A stretch of DNA of 64,000 nucleotides from Qipengyuania_C sp046254955 (GTDB lineage Bacteria; Pseudomonadota; Alphaproteobacteria; Sphingomonadales; Sphingomonadaceae), in NCBI RefSeq assembly GCF_046254955.1, contig NZ_JBJXRG010000002.1:496001-560000 (forward strand), read 5' to 3'. The notes beneath the pieces are model-generated. The model was not told the origin of the DNA. It saw only the letters and a program-made list of their open reading frames with translations, and ran no database searches. Position numbers and translations under genes: made by a program. Below, in pieces: positions 7,856-16,322 of the stretch. Numbering within the stretch: position 1 is the first letter of the stretch; the number at the start of each line of letters is the position of its first letter.

Positions 7856-10225
7856 TTATGCGTCATGCTTTGCGCCGAGCGGCAATCGCGAACCATTCGC
7901 CCCGATCATGGGAAGGGAGCGAATGCGATGGCCTGTAGCGGCGAAAATGGCGTTGGCGAGCGCCGGCGCGGCAGGCGGCGTCGCCGGCTCACCGATCCCC
8001 GCAGGACGCTCATTCGAAGCAATGATTTCCACCTCAAATTGCCGCGGAGCCTCTTTCATCCGCAACAACCGCCAAGTCGGAAAATTGTCCTGCACGATCG
8101 CCCCCTTCTCCGCCGTGATTTCTCCATAAAGGGCGTTCGAAAGGCCGTTTATGGTCCCGCCTTCCATCTGCGCGCGGGCATGATTTGGATTGATGACTGT
8201 GCCTGCATCGACGGCCAGCCAGATGCCGGGAATGGACAGCGTGCCATCGGCTCCCACCGAAACTTCGACAACAGTCGCGACATACGAGAGGAAGGATCGG
8301 TGCGCCGCGATGCCCAGGCCATGCCTTGCCGGAAGTTTTCTACCCCATCCCGCCATTTTGGCAGCAGTCCTCACAACGTTTGACAGGCGCCCTGTTTTGA
8401 TCGGGTAATCCTTGATCGACGCATCATAATTCAGATAGATCGCCCCTTCGTCGGCAGGATTGATGGTGCGCTCCGGGCCGATCAACTCAAGCAGATAATC
8501 CTTGGGATCTCGCCCTGCAGCATGGGCAAGTTCGGCAGCAAAACTTTGTACCGCAAAGGCGTGATGGATGTTCGAAACCGATCGAAGCCAGCCAATTCTC
8601 ACGTGGCCGCGCGCATCGCCAGATTCCACCCTGAGATTAGGCACAGCGAATGGCACGTCGGTGGCGCCGAGCCCCAACTCCCCATCTGACGGCGTGGCCA
8701 ACCCATCCACGAAGGTCGAGGGAATAGGCGGAAAGACTGTCCGGTGAAGGTAACTCGTGCACCTTCCATCTTGGTCCAGGCCGGCTTCAAGCCGCTGTGC
8801 GCTGGCCGCATGATAGTAGCCGTGGCGAATGTCGTCTTCACGCGTCCAGGTCACCTTGACCGGTTTGCCGACGTCCCTGGCGATCAGCGCCGCTTCGATC
8901 ACAAAATCAGGCTTTGACTTGCGTCCGAAGGCGCCGCCAAGCCAAGTCGGGGTGACAGTGATATTTTGCTTGTCAATCCCTAGAATGCCGGCGAGCGTCT
9001 GACGCGTCGACTGCGGGTCCTGAACACAAGCCCAGCACTCCAGCTTGTCGCCGGTCCATTGCGCAGTCGCGCAGGGCGGCTCCATCGGCGTGTGTGCGAG
9101 GTGCGGAGCGTAATATTCGGCTTCGACACGCTGGGCCGCATCGGCAAGACCGCCGCGTACGTTCCCGCGCTCGCGCCGTACTTTACCCGGACGCCTGGCG
9201 GTACGTTTCATCGCATCGGCGAAGGTATCGGAATCATACTTGGCATTGGGTCCGTCCGCCCAGGAAATCTCCAATGCGTTGCGTCCCTGGATTGCGGCCC
9301 ATGTGTCCTTCGCCACAACCGCAACGCCGCCCAGCGGCTGGTACAGAGCCGGTGGCTTCGCATCGGGCATGCGCATTGTCTGCAGGACGCCGGGCACTTT
9401 GAGCGCCGCAGACTCATCGAATGAGCGGACCCGGCCAAACACTTGCGGTGGGCGTGCGATGACCGCGTGGACCATGCCAGGCCTGTCGACATCGATACCG
9501 AAAGTTCCCTCACCCCGCACGATCTTGGGGATGGTCAGCGATGCAACTTCTTTGCCGATAAAGCGCCATTCTTCTGGCTGCTTCAGGGTAATATCCTCTT
9601 CCGCCGGAATCTGCATCCGTGCTGCCAATTCGGCCAGATTGCCGTAGGAAAGCGTGTCGCTGTTCTTCGCATTGCTGACCAGACCCTCCTGTGCAGTACA
9701 TTCGGCGGGCTCCATGCCCCAATACAGCGCCGCCGCTTCGGTCAACATGCCGCGCATCGCTGCGCCCGCAACACGCAGGCGATGGAAATTGTACCGAACT
9801 GAACGTGATCCGTCGGTGTTCTGATCGCCGTATCTCTCGTGACCCTCGGCCTGCACGATCTCGACCTTGTCCCAATCGGCTTCGAGCTCGTCGGCAACAA
9901 TCTGCGCCATGGAAGTCCATACCTGCTGGCCCATTTCAGAGCGATGGCAAGTGATCTTGACCGTACCCCCCTCGTCGATTGCGATCCAAAGCGCTGGTGT
10001 TGCATCGCCGCCGGCAACTCCGGTGAGCGGGCTGGGGTCTTGATCTGGAAGATCGAATGCATCGGCGTTGATGTCGGGTTCGGCGTATTGCGAGCAACCT
10101 GCCAAGGCCACACCAACAACAAACAGGCCGGAACCTGTCACGAAACTTCGGCGGCTTAAGTTGGTTATCGGCAGGTCTGTGGCATCGCCTTGCGACGCTC
10201 CGCTAATGCCCGGAATAATGCCCAT
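7856..10225 (-). CDS. molybdopterin-binding large subunit, xanthine dehydrogenase family (IorB-like), exported
   Basis: Catalytic molybdenum-cofactor subunit, about 789 residues from ATG 10225; the open frame extends 20 codons to a TTG at 10285. The N-terminus has a twin-arginine signal (SRRSFVTGSG) followed by a hydrophobic stretch and VALAGC, which reads as a lipobox, so a periplasmic, possibly lipid-anchored enzyme is likely. Mid-protein segments such as MGQQVWTSMAQIVADELEADW and WLGGAFGRK and the C-terminal PAGIGEPATPP with the catalytic glutamate identify the family. It is paired with the iron-sulfur subunit downstream. No cofactor insertion chaperone (XdhC type) is nearby. Confidence 0.88.
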   Translation of the reverse strand: MGIIPGISGASQGDATDLPITNLSRRSFVTGSGLFVVGVALAGCSQYAEPDINADAFDLPDQDPSPLTGVAGGDATPALWIAIDEGGTVKITCHRSEMGQQVWTSMAQIVADELEADWDKVEIVQAEGHERYGDQNTDGSRSVRYNFHRLRVAGAAMRGMLTEAAALYWGMEPAECTAQEGLVSNAKNSDTLSYGNLAELAARMQIPAEEDITLKQPEEWRFIGKEVASLTIPKIVRGEGTFGIDVDRPGMVHAVIARPPQVFGRVRSFDESAALKVPGVLQTMRMPDAKPPALYQPLGGVAVVAKDTWAAIQGRNALEISWADGPNAKYDSDTFADAMKRTARRPGKVRRERGNVRGGLADAAQRVEAEYYAPHLAHTPMEPPCATAQWTGDKLECWACVQDPQSTRQTLAGILGIDKQNITVTPTWLGGAFGRKSKPDFVIEAALIARDVGKPVKVTWTREDDIRHGYYHAASAQRLEAGLDQDGRCTSYLHRTVFPPIPSTFVDGLATPSDGELGLGATDVPFAVPNLRVESGDARGHVRIGWLRSVSNIHHAFAVQSFAAELAHAAGRDPKDYLLELIGPERTINPADEGAIYLNYDASIKDYPIKTGRLSNVVRTAAKMAGWGRKLPARHGLGIAAHRSFLSYVATVVEVSVGADGTLSIPGIWLAVDAGTVINPNHARAQMEGGTINGLSNALYGEITAEKGAIVQDNFPTWRLLRMKEAPRQFEVEIIASNERPAGIGEPATPPAAPALANAIFAATGHRIRSLPMIGANGSRLPLGAKHDA

Positions 10226-10421
10226 TCTTTGCAAGAACACTTTGCGCCCTCCCGACTGCAAACTCCGCTCTATCGCGACTCCCAATCGAGCACAAACTGC
10301 ATAGTCAGCAGCATTGCCGCTGTGTCAAAATGCGATCAAAATTGGGCAAAGCCGTCATTCATTCCGAGAATGACTGATCTCCTTCCATATTCCGACTTTA
10401 GAGATTGCTTTAGCTTACGGC

Positions 10422-11513
10422 CTAGCCCGCCCCGTCGAACATGCCGATGAGACCAAACGGCTCGTAAGGCCCAATCGCCAGTTGCTCGAATATGCCCATG
10501 CCCTGCTTGCCCTTGTCACAAGTCGCGTTGCACAGGATCTGCACGTGCAAGTTCTCCGGCGCGAGTGGATCAAGCGCTGCGAGGTCGATATCCTCGCGCT
10601 CGACTTCCAGCGGACCGTGGTGCAGCCCATGGTTCCACTTGGGATGGGTATAGCCAAGCCCGCGCATCTGGAAGCGCATCACCGGATCGAGCGTGACTTC
10701 GCTTGGCCCCTTGGCGAGATCGAGGTGGAGCACTGACTTCGCCGGCCAGCGCGTGCCCTGCTGCATGCCAGTCTCGAGCCGCCCTTCCCCTTCCACGATA
10801 TCCTCGGCGCCTCCGCCATGGGGCACCCATGCGGCGCGCGTGTTCCACGCATGGCCATCCGGCTCGGCGTTGAGATGGTAGAACAGGCTGCCGCCATGCA
10901 GGTTGATCGGGGTCCATTGCCAGAAGAACGCCGGCGCCTTGGCAGCGGGATTGGGCTGCGCATCAGGCGCTCCGACGGGCCGGATGCCCCAGCTGCGATC
11001 ACGCGTGCCGACCACATTGCTGCCGAGTTCATGGCGTTTGCCGTCAATCTCGATCCAGCCTTCCCAGGTGCAGTTCTGCGTCAGCCGCGTGTAGTCCATG
11101 AACAAGCGCGATCCGATCCGGTGAGTGAAACGCGGCTCCTCAATCGGGAAAGCCCTTCCAGTCATGGTGAGATCGGCCGACATGCCGTCCTGCTCGTCGA
11201 CCCGGATGCGGATCTTCTGCAGCGGCTCCAGCACCTCGATTCCAACAGGACCACATTTCAATGTCATGCGCTCCATCGAATTCTCGGCCGAGGCATGCAA
11301 ATTGTGCTGTAGACCCCCGATAGATACCGCGAGATGGGCGTCAGACACGTCGAGATGCGGGTAGACGCCGAAGGCTACGGCGAAGAACAACGACCCATCG
11401 GGCGCATAACCGTTGAAGAAATAGCGATCGTAGAAGTTGCGGTCCGTCCCGGCATGGGCGACCGGCTCGGGAGTCTGGTGGATCGGGAAATCGTCGCCCC
11501 TGGTCAGAACCAT
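10422..11513 (-). CDS. DUF7064/DUF7065-like protein of unknown function
   Basis: 363 residues, soluble, no signal peptide or membrane helix seen. It looks like the uncharacterised beta-rich proteins often found with APH-type kinases in proteobacteria that degrade lipids or aromatics. Conserved-looking features include NFYDRYFFNGY near the N-terminus, GTRDRSWGIRP around residue 175 and many tryptophans and histidines in the second half. It begins one base after the stop of the phosphotransferase gene, so both are surely cotranscribed. A lipocalin-like fold is possible. The family assignment is from memory of similar proteins; no catalytic site is evident. Confidence 0.55.
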   Translation of the reverse strand: MVLTRGDDFPIHQTPEPVAHAGTDRNFYDRYFFNGYAPDGSLFFAVAFGVYPHLDVSDAHLAVSIGGLQHNLHASAENSMERMTLKCGPVGIEVLEPLQKIRIRVDEQDGMSADLTMTGRAFPIEEPRFTHRIGSRLFMDYTRLTQNCTWEGWIEIDGKRHELGSNVVGTRDRSWGIRPVGAPDAQPNPAAKAPAFFWQWTPINLHGGSLFYHLNAEPDGHAWNTRAAWVPHGGGAEDIVEGEGRLETGMQQGTRWPAKSVLHLDLAKGPSEVTLDPVMRFQMRGLGYTHPKWNHGLHHGPLEVEREDIDLAALDPLAPENLHVQILCNATCDKGKQGMGIFEQLAIGPYEPFGLIGMFDGAG

Positions 11514-11514
11514 C

Positions 11515-12612
11515 TCATAGTCTCCCTTTCAATGCGCCAATGCTGTCATGCTCTAGCGCCAACGCGCAGGCGCCGCGTGCCATGGACAAAAAGTTGGCGT
11601 CGCCGCGCTCTGTTCGTTCAACGAAGGCCGCACTGAAGACGGCAGTCGACACCCCATGCAAGGCGCCAATGCGGTAGTCGTCCCAGATGGATTTGCGCGA
11701 CATCGCGACTCCGCGCTGGGTCATTTCGTAGCAGTAGAGATCAAGCAGTTCGCTTTCATACGCGCGCCGTAGCTCATCGCCGATGCCGCAACCGAGGAAG
11801 TAGCCGACGTCTGTAAGAGCATTTCCGATCGTCACTGTCTGCCAGTCGAGCACCGCAATCGGCTCGCTGCCACCTTTGATATCGAAGAGCATGTTATCGA
11901 GCCGGAAGTCGCCATGTACGATGCATTGGTCACCTTCGCGGTGATCGAAAATCAATTGTGACAGCTCGTTTAACTCGTCGCAGAGCTGCATGAATTCGGG
12001 CTCGAGCGTGCCCGCATAACGTTCTTCAAACACGGCGTGGGCTTGCGGATAGAGCGCTTTCAGTTGGGCGGTGACTTCGGGCGGTGTCTGGAACAGCGCT
12101 TGATCGACAATCTCTGCGGAGTTCCAGCTCGGCGCGTGGATTGCTGCCGCTTGTTTCACCGCTTCGCGCGCATCTGGTGCCGAGCAGCTTTCCAGCTGGT
12201 TGCCGCCGCGCGCCGGACCCAGATCCTCGAAGAGGAGAATGAAATCGCCGCCATCATCGGAGATCTCGGACGCGATAACTCCGGGGGTACGCACTTTCAG
12301 GCGGGGCGCGACATCGCGGTAGAACCCCACTTCCTTGCGGTAGAGCCCCATCATCACCGCCGTGCCGCGGCTCGTGGGATCTTCGGCGGGAAACTTGCCC
12401 GCCAGAGTCGCCGGGCCGGAGCCGCCCGAGTAACTCAAGTGGAAGCGAGCGCTATCGCCCACTTGCCCCGTGCCAATCGGCTCCCAAGTGAGTTCCGAGA
12501 CTTCGCCCTCGCCCAGCAGCTCTGCTTCGCGCAGGCGCTCGGTCAGCCATTGCGGCAAAACATCACCGGGTTTTGACGGAAATGTCGGCAATCCCCTCTC
12601 CTCCAGCGGCAC
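11515..12612 (-). CDS. phosphotransferase family protein (APH/choline-kinase fold)
   Basis: 365 residues. The kinase-like fold is marked by the catalytic loop VHGDFRLDNMLF (catalytic Asp, metal-binding Asn) and the metal motif AVLDWQT, with an ATP-anchoring LAGKFP lysine near residue 90. Members of this subfamily phosphorylate small hydroxylated molecules; the substrate is unknown and antibiotic resistance should not be assumed. The start is a GTG at 12612. It precedes the DUF7064-like gene with a 1-base gap, pointing to a shared pathway, perhaps degradation of a lipid or terpenoid. Confidence 0.78.
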   Translation of the reverse strand: MPLEERGLPTFPSKPGDVLPQWLTERLREAELLGEGEVSELTWEPIGTGQVGDSARFHLSYSGGSGPATLAGKFPAEDPTSRGTAVMMGLYRKEVGFYRDVAPRLKVRTPGVIASEISDDGGDFILLFEDLGPARGGNQLESCSAPDAREAVKQAAAIHAPSWNSAEIVDQALFQTPPEVTAQLKALYPQAHAVFEERYAGTLEPEFMQLCDELNELSQLIFDHREGDQCIVHGDFRLDNMLFDIKGGSEPIAVLDWQTVTIGNALTDVGYFLGCGIGDELRRAYESELLDLYCYEMTQRGVAMSRKSIWDDYRIGALHGVSTAVFSAAFVERTERGDANFLSMARGACALALEHDSIGALKGRL

Positions 12613-12655
12613 ACGCTAGCGAGGAGAGGCAACCGCTACAATCGATCTGTTCGCC

Positions 12656-13933
12656 TCAGCGGCCGAAACACGCTCTGCCCGCGTAATGCGCGCTCGCTCC
12701 AAGCTCTTCCTCGATCCGGATAAGCTGGTTGTACTTTGCGAGGCGATCGGAACGCGCCAGCGAGCCGGTCTTGATTTGTCCGCAATTGGTCGCGACGGCG
12801 AGATCGGCGATGGTCGCATCTTCGGTTTCGCCCGACCGATGGCTCATCACAGAAGTGTAGCTCGCGCGCGTCGCGATGTTCACCGCGTCCAATGTCTCGG
12901 AAAGCGTGCCGATCTGGTTGACCTTCACCAGCAGCGAATTGGCGAGGCCCTTCTCGCTGCCCATGGTCAACCGCTCGGGGTTGGTCACGAACAGGTCATC
13001 GCCGACCAGCTGAACGCGGTCACCGATCAACTCGGTCAGCGCTTTCCAGCCATCGAGGTCGTCTTCGTCCATCCCGTCTTCGATCGAGCGGATCGGATAA
13101 TCGTCGCACAGTTTGGCGAGATATCGCGCCATTTCTTCGCCGCTCAGGCTCAAACCCTCGCCCGAAATCTCGTACTTCCCGTCGTGGCAGAATTCCGTCG
13201 AAGCGCAATCGAGCGCCAGAACTACGTCGTCGCCGGCCGTGAAGCCCGCCTTCTCGATCGATGCCATGATGAAGTCGAGCGCGTCTCGCGTGCTGGCGAG
13301 GTCGGGGGCAAAGCCGCCCTCGTCGCCAACCGAAGTGGATAAGCCCTTTTCGGACAGACCTTTCTTGAGAGTGTGGAATATCTCCGAGCCCCAACGTACC
13401 GCTTCGGCGATATTATCCGCGCCGACCGGCATAACCATGAATTCCTGGATGTCGATCGGATTGTCGGCATGTTCACCGCCATTGACGATATTCATCATCG
13501 GAACAGGTAGGACATGCGCCGAAACACCTCCGACATAGGAGTATAGCGGCAGACCGCGCGCATTCGCAGCTGCCTTTGCAACAGCGAGGCTTGTCCCGAG
13601 GATCGCATTGGCCCCCAAACGCGCCTTGTTGGCGGTGCCATCGAGCGCGATCATCGCGTGATCGACATCGCGCTGGTCTTCCGCATCCATGCCCAGCACA
13701 GCGTCGGCAATTTCCGTATTCACTGCATCGATCGCCTTGAGCACGCCCTTGCCGAGATACCGGTCCTTGTCGCCGTCGCGCAACTCGACCGCTTCATGCG
13801 CGCCCGTCGACGCGCCCGAAGGCACCGCCGCCCGTCCAAAGCTGCCGTCCTCAAGCAGGATATCGACCTCGACCGTCGGATTGCCTCGGCTATCGAGGAT
13901 TTCACGGCTGTGGATATCGATGATGGCGGTCAT
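12656..13933 (-). CDS. eno: enolase
   Basis: Glycolytic 2-phosphoglycerate dehydratase, also an RNA degradosome partner in many bacteria. About 425 residues from ATG 13933 (MTAIIDIHSREILDSRGNPT), the family's usual start; the open frame runs 13 codons further up to 13972. Seen in order are the N-terminal VPSGASTG loop, the substrate-binding HADNPIDIQEFM, the metal ligand region LALDCASTEF, GDDLFVTN with the base lysine segment following, and SHRSGETED. It is transcribed away from the stress-protein cluster, so the 14-kb intergenic region carries promoters in both directions. Confidence 0.97.
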   Translation of the reverse strand: MTAIIDIHSREILDSRGNPTVEVDILLEDGSFGRAAVPSGASTGAHEAVELRDGDKDRYLGKGVLKAIDAVNTEIADAVLGMDAEDQRDVDHAMIALDGTANKARLGANAILGTSLAVAKAAANARGLPLYSYVGGVSAHVLPVPMMNIVNGGEHADNPIDIQEFMVMPVGADNIAEAVRWGSEIFHTLKKGLSEKGLSTSVGDEGGFAPDLASTRDALDFIMASIEKAGFTAGDDVVLALDCASTEFCHDGKYEISGEGLSLSGEEMARYLAKLCDDYPIRSIEDGMDEDDLDGWKALTELIGDRVQLVGDDLFVTNPERLTMGSEKGLANSLLVKVNQIGTLSETLDAVNIATRASYTSVMSHRSGETEDATIADLAVATNCGQIKTGSLARSDRLAKYNQLIRIEEELGASAHYAGRACFGR

Positions 13934-14011
13934 TTTCTCGGGGCTCCAGAAAGAGGTGTTGTATGTTGGCAAGACAGCCCCATATCGGGGTTCAGGCGCG
14001 GTCTATGCGCC

Positions 14012-14036
14012 GGAACTTTGTGGCGCAAGTTGCGTT
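14012..14036 (+). promoter_or_regulatory. EcfG-type general stress promoter
   Basis: GGAAC (14012-14016), a 16-base spacer, then CGTT (14033-14036): an exact match to the alphaproteobacterial sigma-EcfG consensus, 70 bases before the ATG at 14107. Two other exact matches with the same spacer (15404, 27270) lie ahead of small stress-like proteins, which supports its being functional. Confidence 0.75.
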
Positions 14037-14106
14037 GCAACATAGAAGGCCAAACAATGCTATGTTGGTCAAAACTTTTTGAGCCATCGGAGGCAAAGGA
14101 AAAATC

Positions 14107-14658
14107 ATGGCAGAAGCCACAAAATCGACCACCACGAAATCCACCAAGAAGGCTGCGCCGAAAGCAACCGCTGCTCCCAAGACGCACACCGATGAAGCGA
14201 AATCGCGTTTCAGCGCCGCAATTGATGAAGCCAAGGCTGGCGCAATTGCACTGAAGGCCGAAGCAGGCGATCGCGCCGGCACGTACAAGGACCAGGCCCG
14301 CGAACGCGGCGATGTCATCGTCGGCGAGGCCAAGGAATACGGCCAGCAGGCGAAGGTCAAGGCCGGCGAACTCGCGACCGAAGGCAAAGCCAAGGCGAGC
14401 GACGCACTCGGCTCGATCGCGAAAGTGATCTCGGACACCGCGCCCAAGATCGACGAGCAGCTTGGCGAGAAGTACGGTGACTATGCACGTACAGCATCTC
14501 GTTCGCTGCAGGAAAATGCGGCAAAGCTCGACAACAAGTCGGTTGAAGAAATCGGTGAAGATGCTCGCGAATTCGTACGCAAGAGCCCCGGAACCGCTAT
14601 CGGCATCGCAGCCGTTGTCGGTTTCCTTGTAGCAAGGCTTTTCCGCGGTCGCGGCTAA
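14107..14658 (+). CDS. Ala/Lys-rich LEA-like / DUF883-like membrane-anchored stress protein
   Basis: 183 residues. The first 35 are a Lys/Ala/Thr-rich disordered tail (KSTTTKSTKKAAPKATAAPK), followed by a long charged helix of repeated Ala-Lys-Glu patterns like late-embryogenesis-abundant proteins. The C-terminus RKSPGTAIGIAAVVGFLVAR with a terminal RGRG is the single-helix anchor of the ElaB/YqjD (DUF883) family, whose members sit in the inner membrane and bind ribosomes in E. coli. An EcfG promoter lies 70 bases upstream. It leads a cluster with a YqjE-like holin-fold protein, matching the yqjD-yqjE arrangement. A role in desiccation or osmotic protection is inferred. Confidence 0.75.
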   Translation: MAEATKSTTTKSTKKAAPKATAAPKTHTDEAKSRFSAAIDEAKAGAIALKAEAGDRAGTYKDQARERGDVIVGEAKEYGQQAKVKAGELATEGKAKASDALGSIAKVISDTAPKIDEQLGEKYGDYARTASRSLQENAAKLDNKSVEEIGEDAREFVRKSPGTAIGIAAVVGFLVARLFRGRG

Positions 14659-14682
14659 GTTCGGCCTAGAGGGGGCGAGATA

Positions 14683-15099
14683 ATGCTGGGAAGCGACCTG
14701 CCCGAACAGCGGCAGGACAAGCATTTGGATGCACATAGAAGCGATGAGCTGGACGAAGAACCCGTGCAGCCATCGCTTTTCGATGACATCGAAAGTCTTG
14801 TCGAGGACGGGAAGACTTACGCCGAGGCAGAGCTCGCATTCCAGAAATCGCGTCTTTCCTTTGCTTTCGGTAAGGGACGCAATGCCGCGTTCCTTGGCCT
14901 GCTCGCATTGGGATTCCTGCACCTCGCCCTGATCGCTTTGGTCGTGGGAGCCGTGATTGCACTGAGTCCGCTGCTAACTCCCGTCGGGGCGACACTGGCC
15001 GTTGCTGCTGTACTGCTTGTAGTCGCGGTGATCTTTGTAATGGTCGCCAAGCGCCGGATAGAGGAAGCCGCAGATGCGTTCGACGAGGTTGAAAAGTGA
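14683..15099 (+). CDS. phage-holin-family / YqjE-like inner membrane protein
   Basis: 138 residues with an acidic N-terminal third, then two long hydrophobic helices (GLLALGFLHLALIALVVGAV and TLAVAAVLLVVAVIFVMVAK) separated by a short turn, and a charged C-terminus. This is the PF07332 (putative Actinobacteriota/YqjE holin) pattern; despite the name it is chromosomal and not phage-borne here. A good ribosome site (GGGGGCGAG) precedes ATG 14683. It lies 24 bases after the DUF883-like gene and its stop overlaps the next start, so the three are one operon. Confidence 0.75.
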   Translation: MLGSDLPEQRQDKHLDAHRSDELDEEPVQPSLFDDIESLVEDGKTYAEAELAFQKSRLSFAFGKGRNAAFLGLLALGFLHLALIALVVGAVIALSPLLTPVGATLAVAAVLLVVAVIFVMVAKRRIEEAADAFDEVEK

Positions 15100-15431
15100 G
15101 TAGCTCCGGGGCCCGATTGCGCGAAGATCGCGCTATCCGCGACGCAGCAAGGGCTTTGGTCAAAGCAGACCTCGCCCAGTTGAAGAATACATTCTCGGGC
15201 AAGTCTCTCGCCCAGCGAATGACCGACCGAGTCAGCGAGGGCGCACAAGATGTCTTTGAAGAAGCGGTAGAGGTAGCGGACAACAATCGCGGTGTTCTCG
15301 CGACGCTTCTGGCGGCAGTTGTATTATGGTTTGCGCACAACCCGATAATGTCGCTGTTCGAAGATGAGGAAGGGTTGGACGACGACTTGCCGGATGAAGG
15401 CGAGGAACTGGCGCAGGAGCCAGACGTTTAA
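15096..15431 (+). CDS. small membrane protein of the YqjD-E cluster
   Basis: 111 residues from a GTG start that overlaps the previous stop (GTGA). The N-terminal 60 residues are charged and helical (DRAIRDAARALVKADLAQLK), a single hydrophobic helix follows (GVLATLLAAVVLWFAH, around 75-92), and the tail is strongly acidic (DEEGLDDDLPDEGEE). I do not recognise a named family. By position it takes the place of YqjK in the enterobacterial yqjDEK set, but that is only positional. Its 3' end holds the EcfG promoter of the next gene. Confidence 0.65.
   Translation: MSSSGARLREDRAIRDAARALVKADLAQLKNTFSGKSLAQRMTDRVSEGAQDVFEEAVEVADNNRGVLATLLAAVVLWFAHNPIMSLFEDEEGLDDDLPDEGEELAQEPDV
15404..15428 (+). promoter_or_regulatory. 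EcfG-type general stress promoter inside the end of the preceding gene
   Basis: GGAAC (15404-15408), 16-base spacer, CGTT (15425-15428), 65 bases before ATG 15494. It is an exact consensus match embedded in the last codons of the upstream gene, giving the downstream gene its own stress-inducible start in addition to any read-through. Confidence 0.7.
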
Positions 15432-15493
15432 CCACTGATCCAAAACCAAATTGGGCACCCGAACGGCCAATCCCTTTCCAGACGGAACATAAA

Positions 15494-15976
15494 ATGACGA
15501 CCGAAGAGAAACGCGAAGAACTGAAAGAACGCATTGCGGCAGGCGAGAAGCGCCATGAAGAGCGCAACCAGTTGCTCGAGATTGCTCGCGAAACGAGCGA
15601 GAACGTGAAGACCTTCGCCAAGCAACATCCTGTCGCAACTGTGACAGGCGGTGTGGCACTCGGTTTGATCATTGGTGCCATGACTCCAAAGGGTCGCCTT
15701 CTCGGGAAGCGAGCGGGTATTATGCTGGCAACCTTTGCGGAAATCGGAGCGACCCAGGCATTGGCTGGCATGGCCAAGGCGGGCGAAGCAGCGCGCGTCG
15801 GTCAGGACAAGCTGGAAGATCTCGGTGACGATCTGGGCGCCGCGGCCCGTGCAGCAAAACGCGAGATCGGCTACCGCGCTGGTAGCGCTGCGGACGGTGC
15901 ACGAACCATCAGCAAGCGCATGTCGCGCAAGACCGGACGCACCGTTCGGAACCTCAAGGACCGCGTCACCCACTAG
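15494..15976 (+). CDS. small membrane-associated stress protein, family not recognised
   Basis: 160 residues. A charged N-terminal helix (TTEEKREELKERIAAGEKRHEERN) leads to a conserved-looking KQHPVATVTGGVALGLIIGAMTPKG hairpin-like hydrophobic segment around residues 44-68, reminiscent of DUF883 anchors. A glycine/alanine-rich amphipathic region and a very basic C-terminus (KRMSRKTGRTVRN) follow. No enzyme motif is visible. It has its own EcfG-type promoter (15404-15428). With the three preceding genes it makes a set of small envelope proteins probably used in general stress. Confidence 0.65.
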   Translation: MTTEEKREELKERIAAGEKRHEERNQLLEIARETSENVKTFAKQHPVATVTGGVALGLIIGAMTPKGRLLGKRAGIMLATFAEIGATQALAGMAKAGEAARVGQDKLEDLGDDLGAAARAAKREIGYRAGSAADGARTISKRMSRKTGRTVRNLKDRVTH

Positions 15977-16091
15977 GTCCACTTCGCGACCGGTGAAATG
16001 AGCGCTCATGGGTTTCCATGCAGCGCTCAATTCATTATGGGCGCGAACAATTCTCCCCTTCTCCCCAAGAGATCATTCAGGACCATCCCTC

Positions 16092-16319
16092 ATGGAAGAA
16101 ACTTCAAAACAGCTGCTGCACCTTGTGATGGGTGGACGCGTCACAGATCCGCGCTCGACCGAGTTCCAGGACCCGGAAAGCATCCACGTTGCTGGCGTTT
16201 TCAGCTCCTATGAAGCGGCGGAAGAAGCGTGGCGTGCCAACGCCCAGCGCACGGTCGACGATGCTGAAATGAAATATGTGATCGTCCACCTGCACCGACT
16301 GCTCACTCCCGAAGCATAG
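16092..16319 (+). CDS. DUF4170 domain protein
   Basis: 75 residues from ATG 16092 (MEETSKQLLHLVMGGRV), the family's normal size; the open frame begins at 16008 but the extra sequence is not family-like. The pattern LHLVMGGRV..DP, the central FSSYEAAEEAWRANAQRTVDDAEMKY and the C-terminal IVHLHRLL are characteristic of DUF4170, a small alphaproteobacterial protein of unknown function. The next gene starts 3 bases after its stop, suggesting cotranscription with the GNAT enzyme. Confidence 0.8.
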   Translation: MEETSKQLLHLVMGGRVTDPRSTEFQDPESIHVAGVFSSYEAAEEAWRANAQRTVDDAEMKYVIVHLHRLLTPEA

Positions 16320-16322
16320 CTC

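Noticed and set aside
11515..12612. Aminoglycoside resistance gene
   Set aside because: The APH fold is shared by many metabolic kinases; pairing with a DUF7064-like gene and lack of resistance context argue against it.
14683..15099. Phage holin annotation as a sign of a prophage
   Set aside because: The fold name is historical (YqjE family); there are no phage genes nearby and the context is the chromosomal YqjD/E-type cluster.
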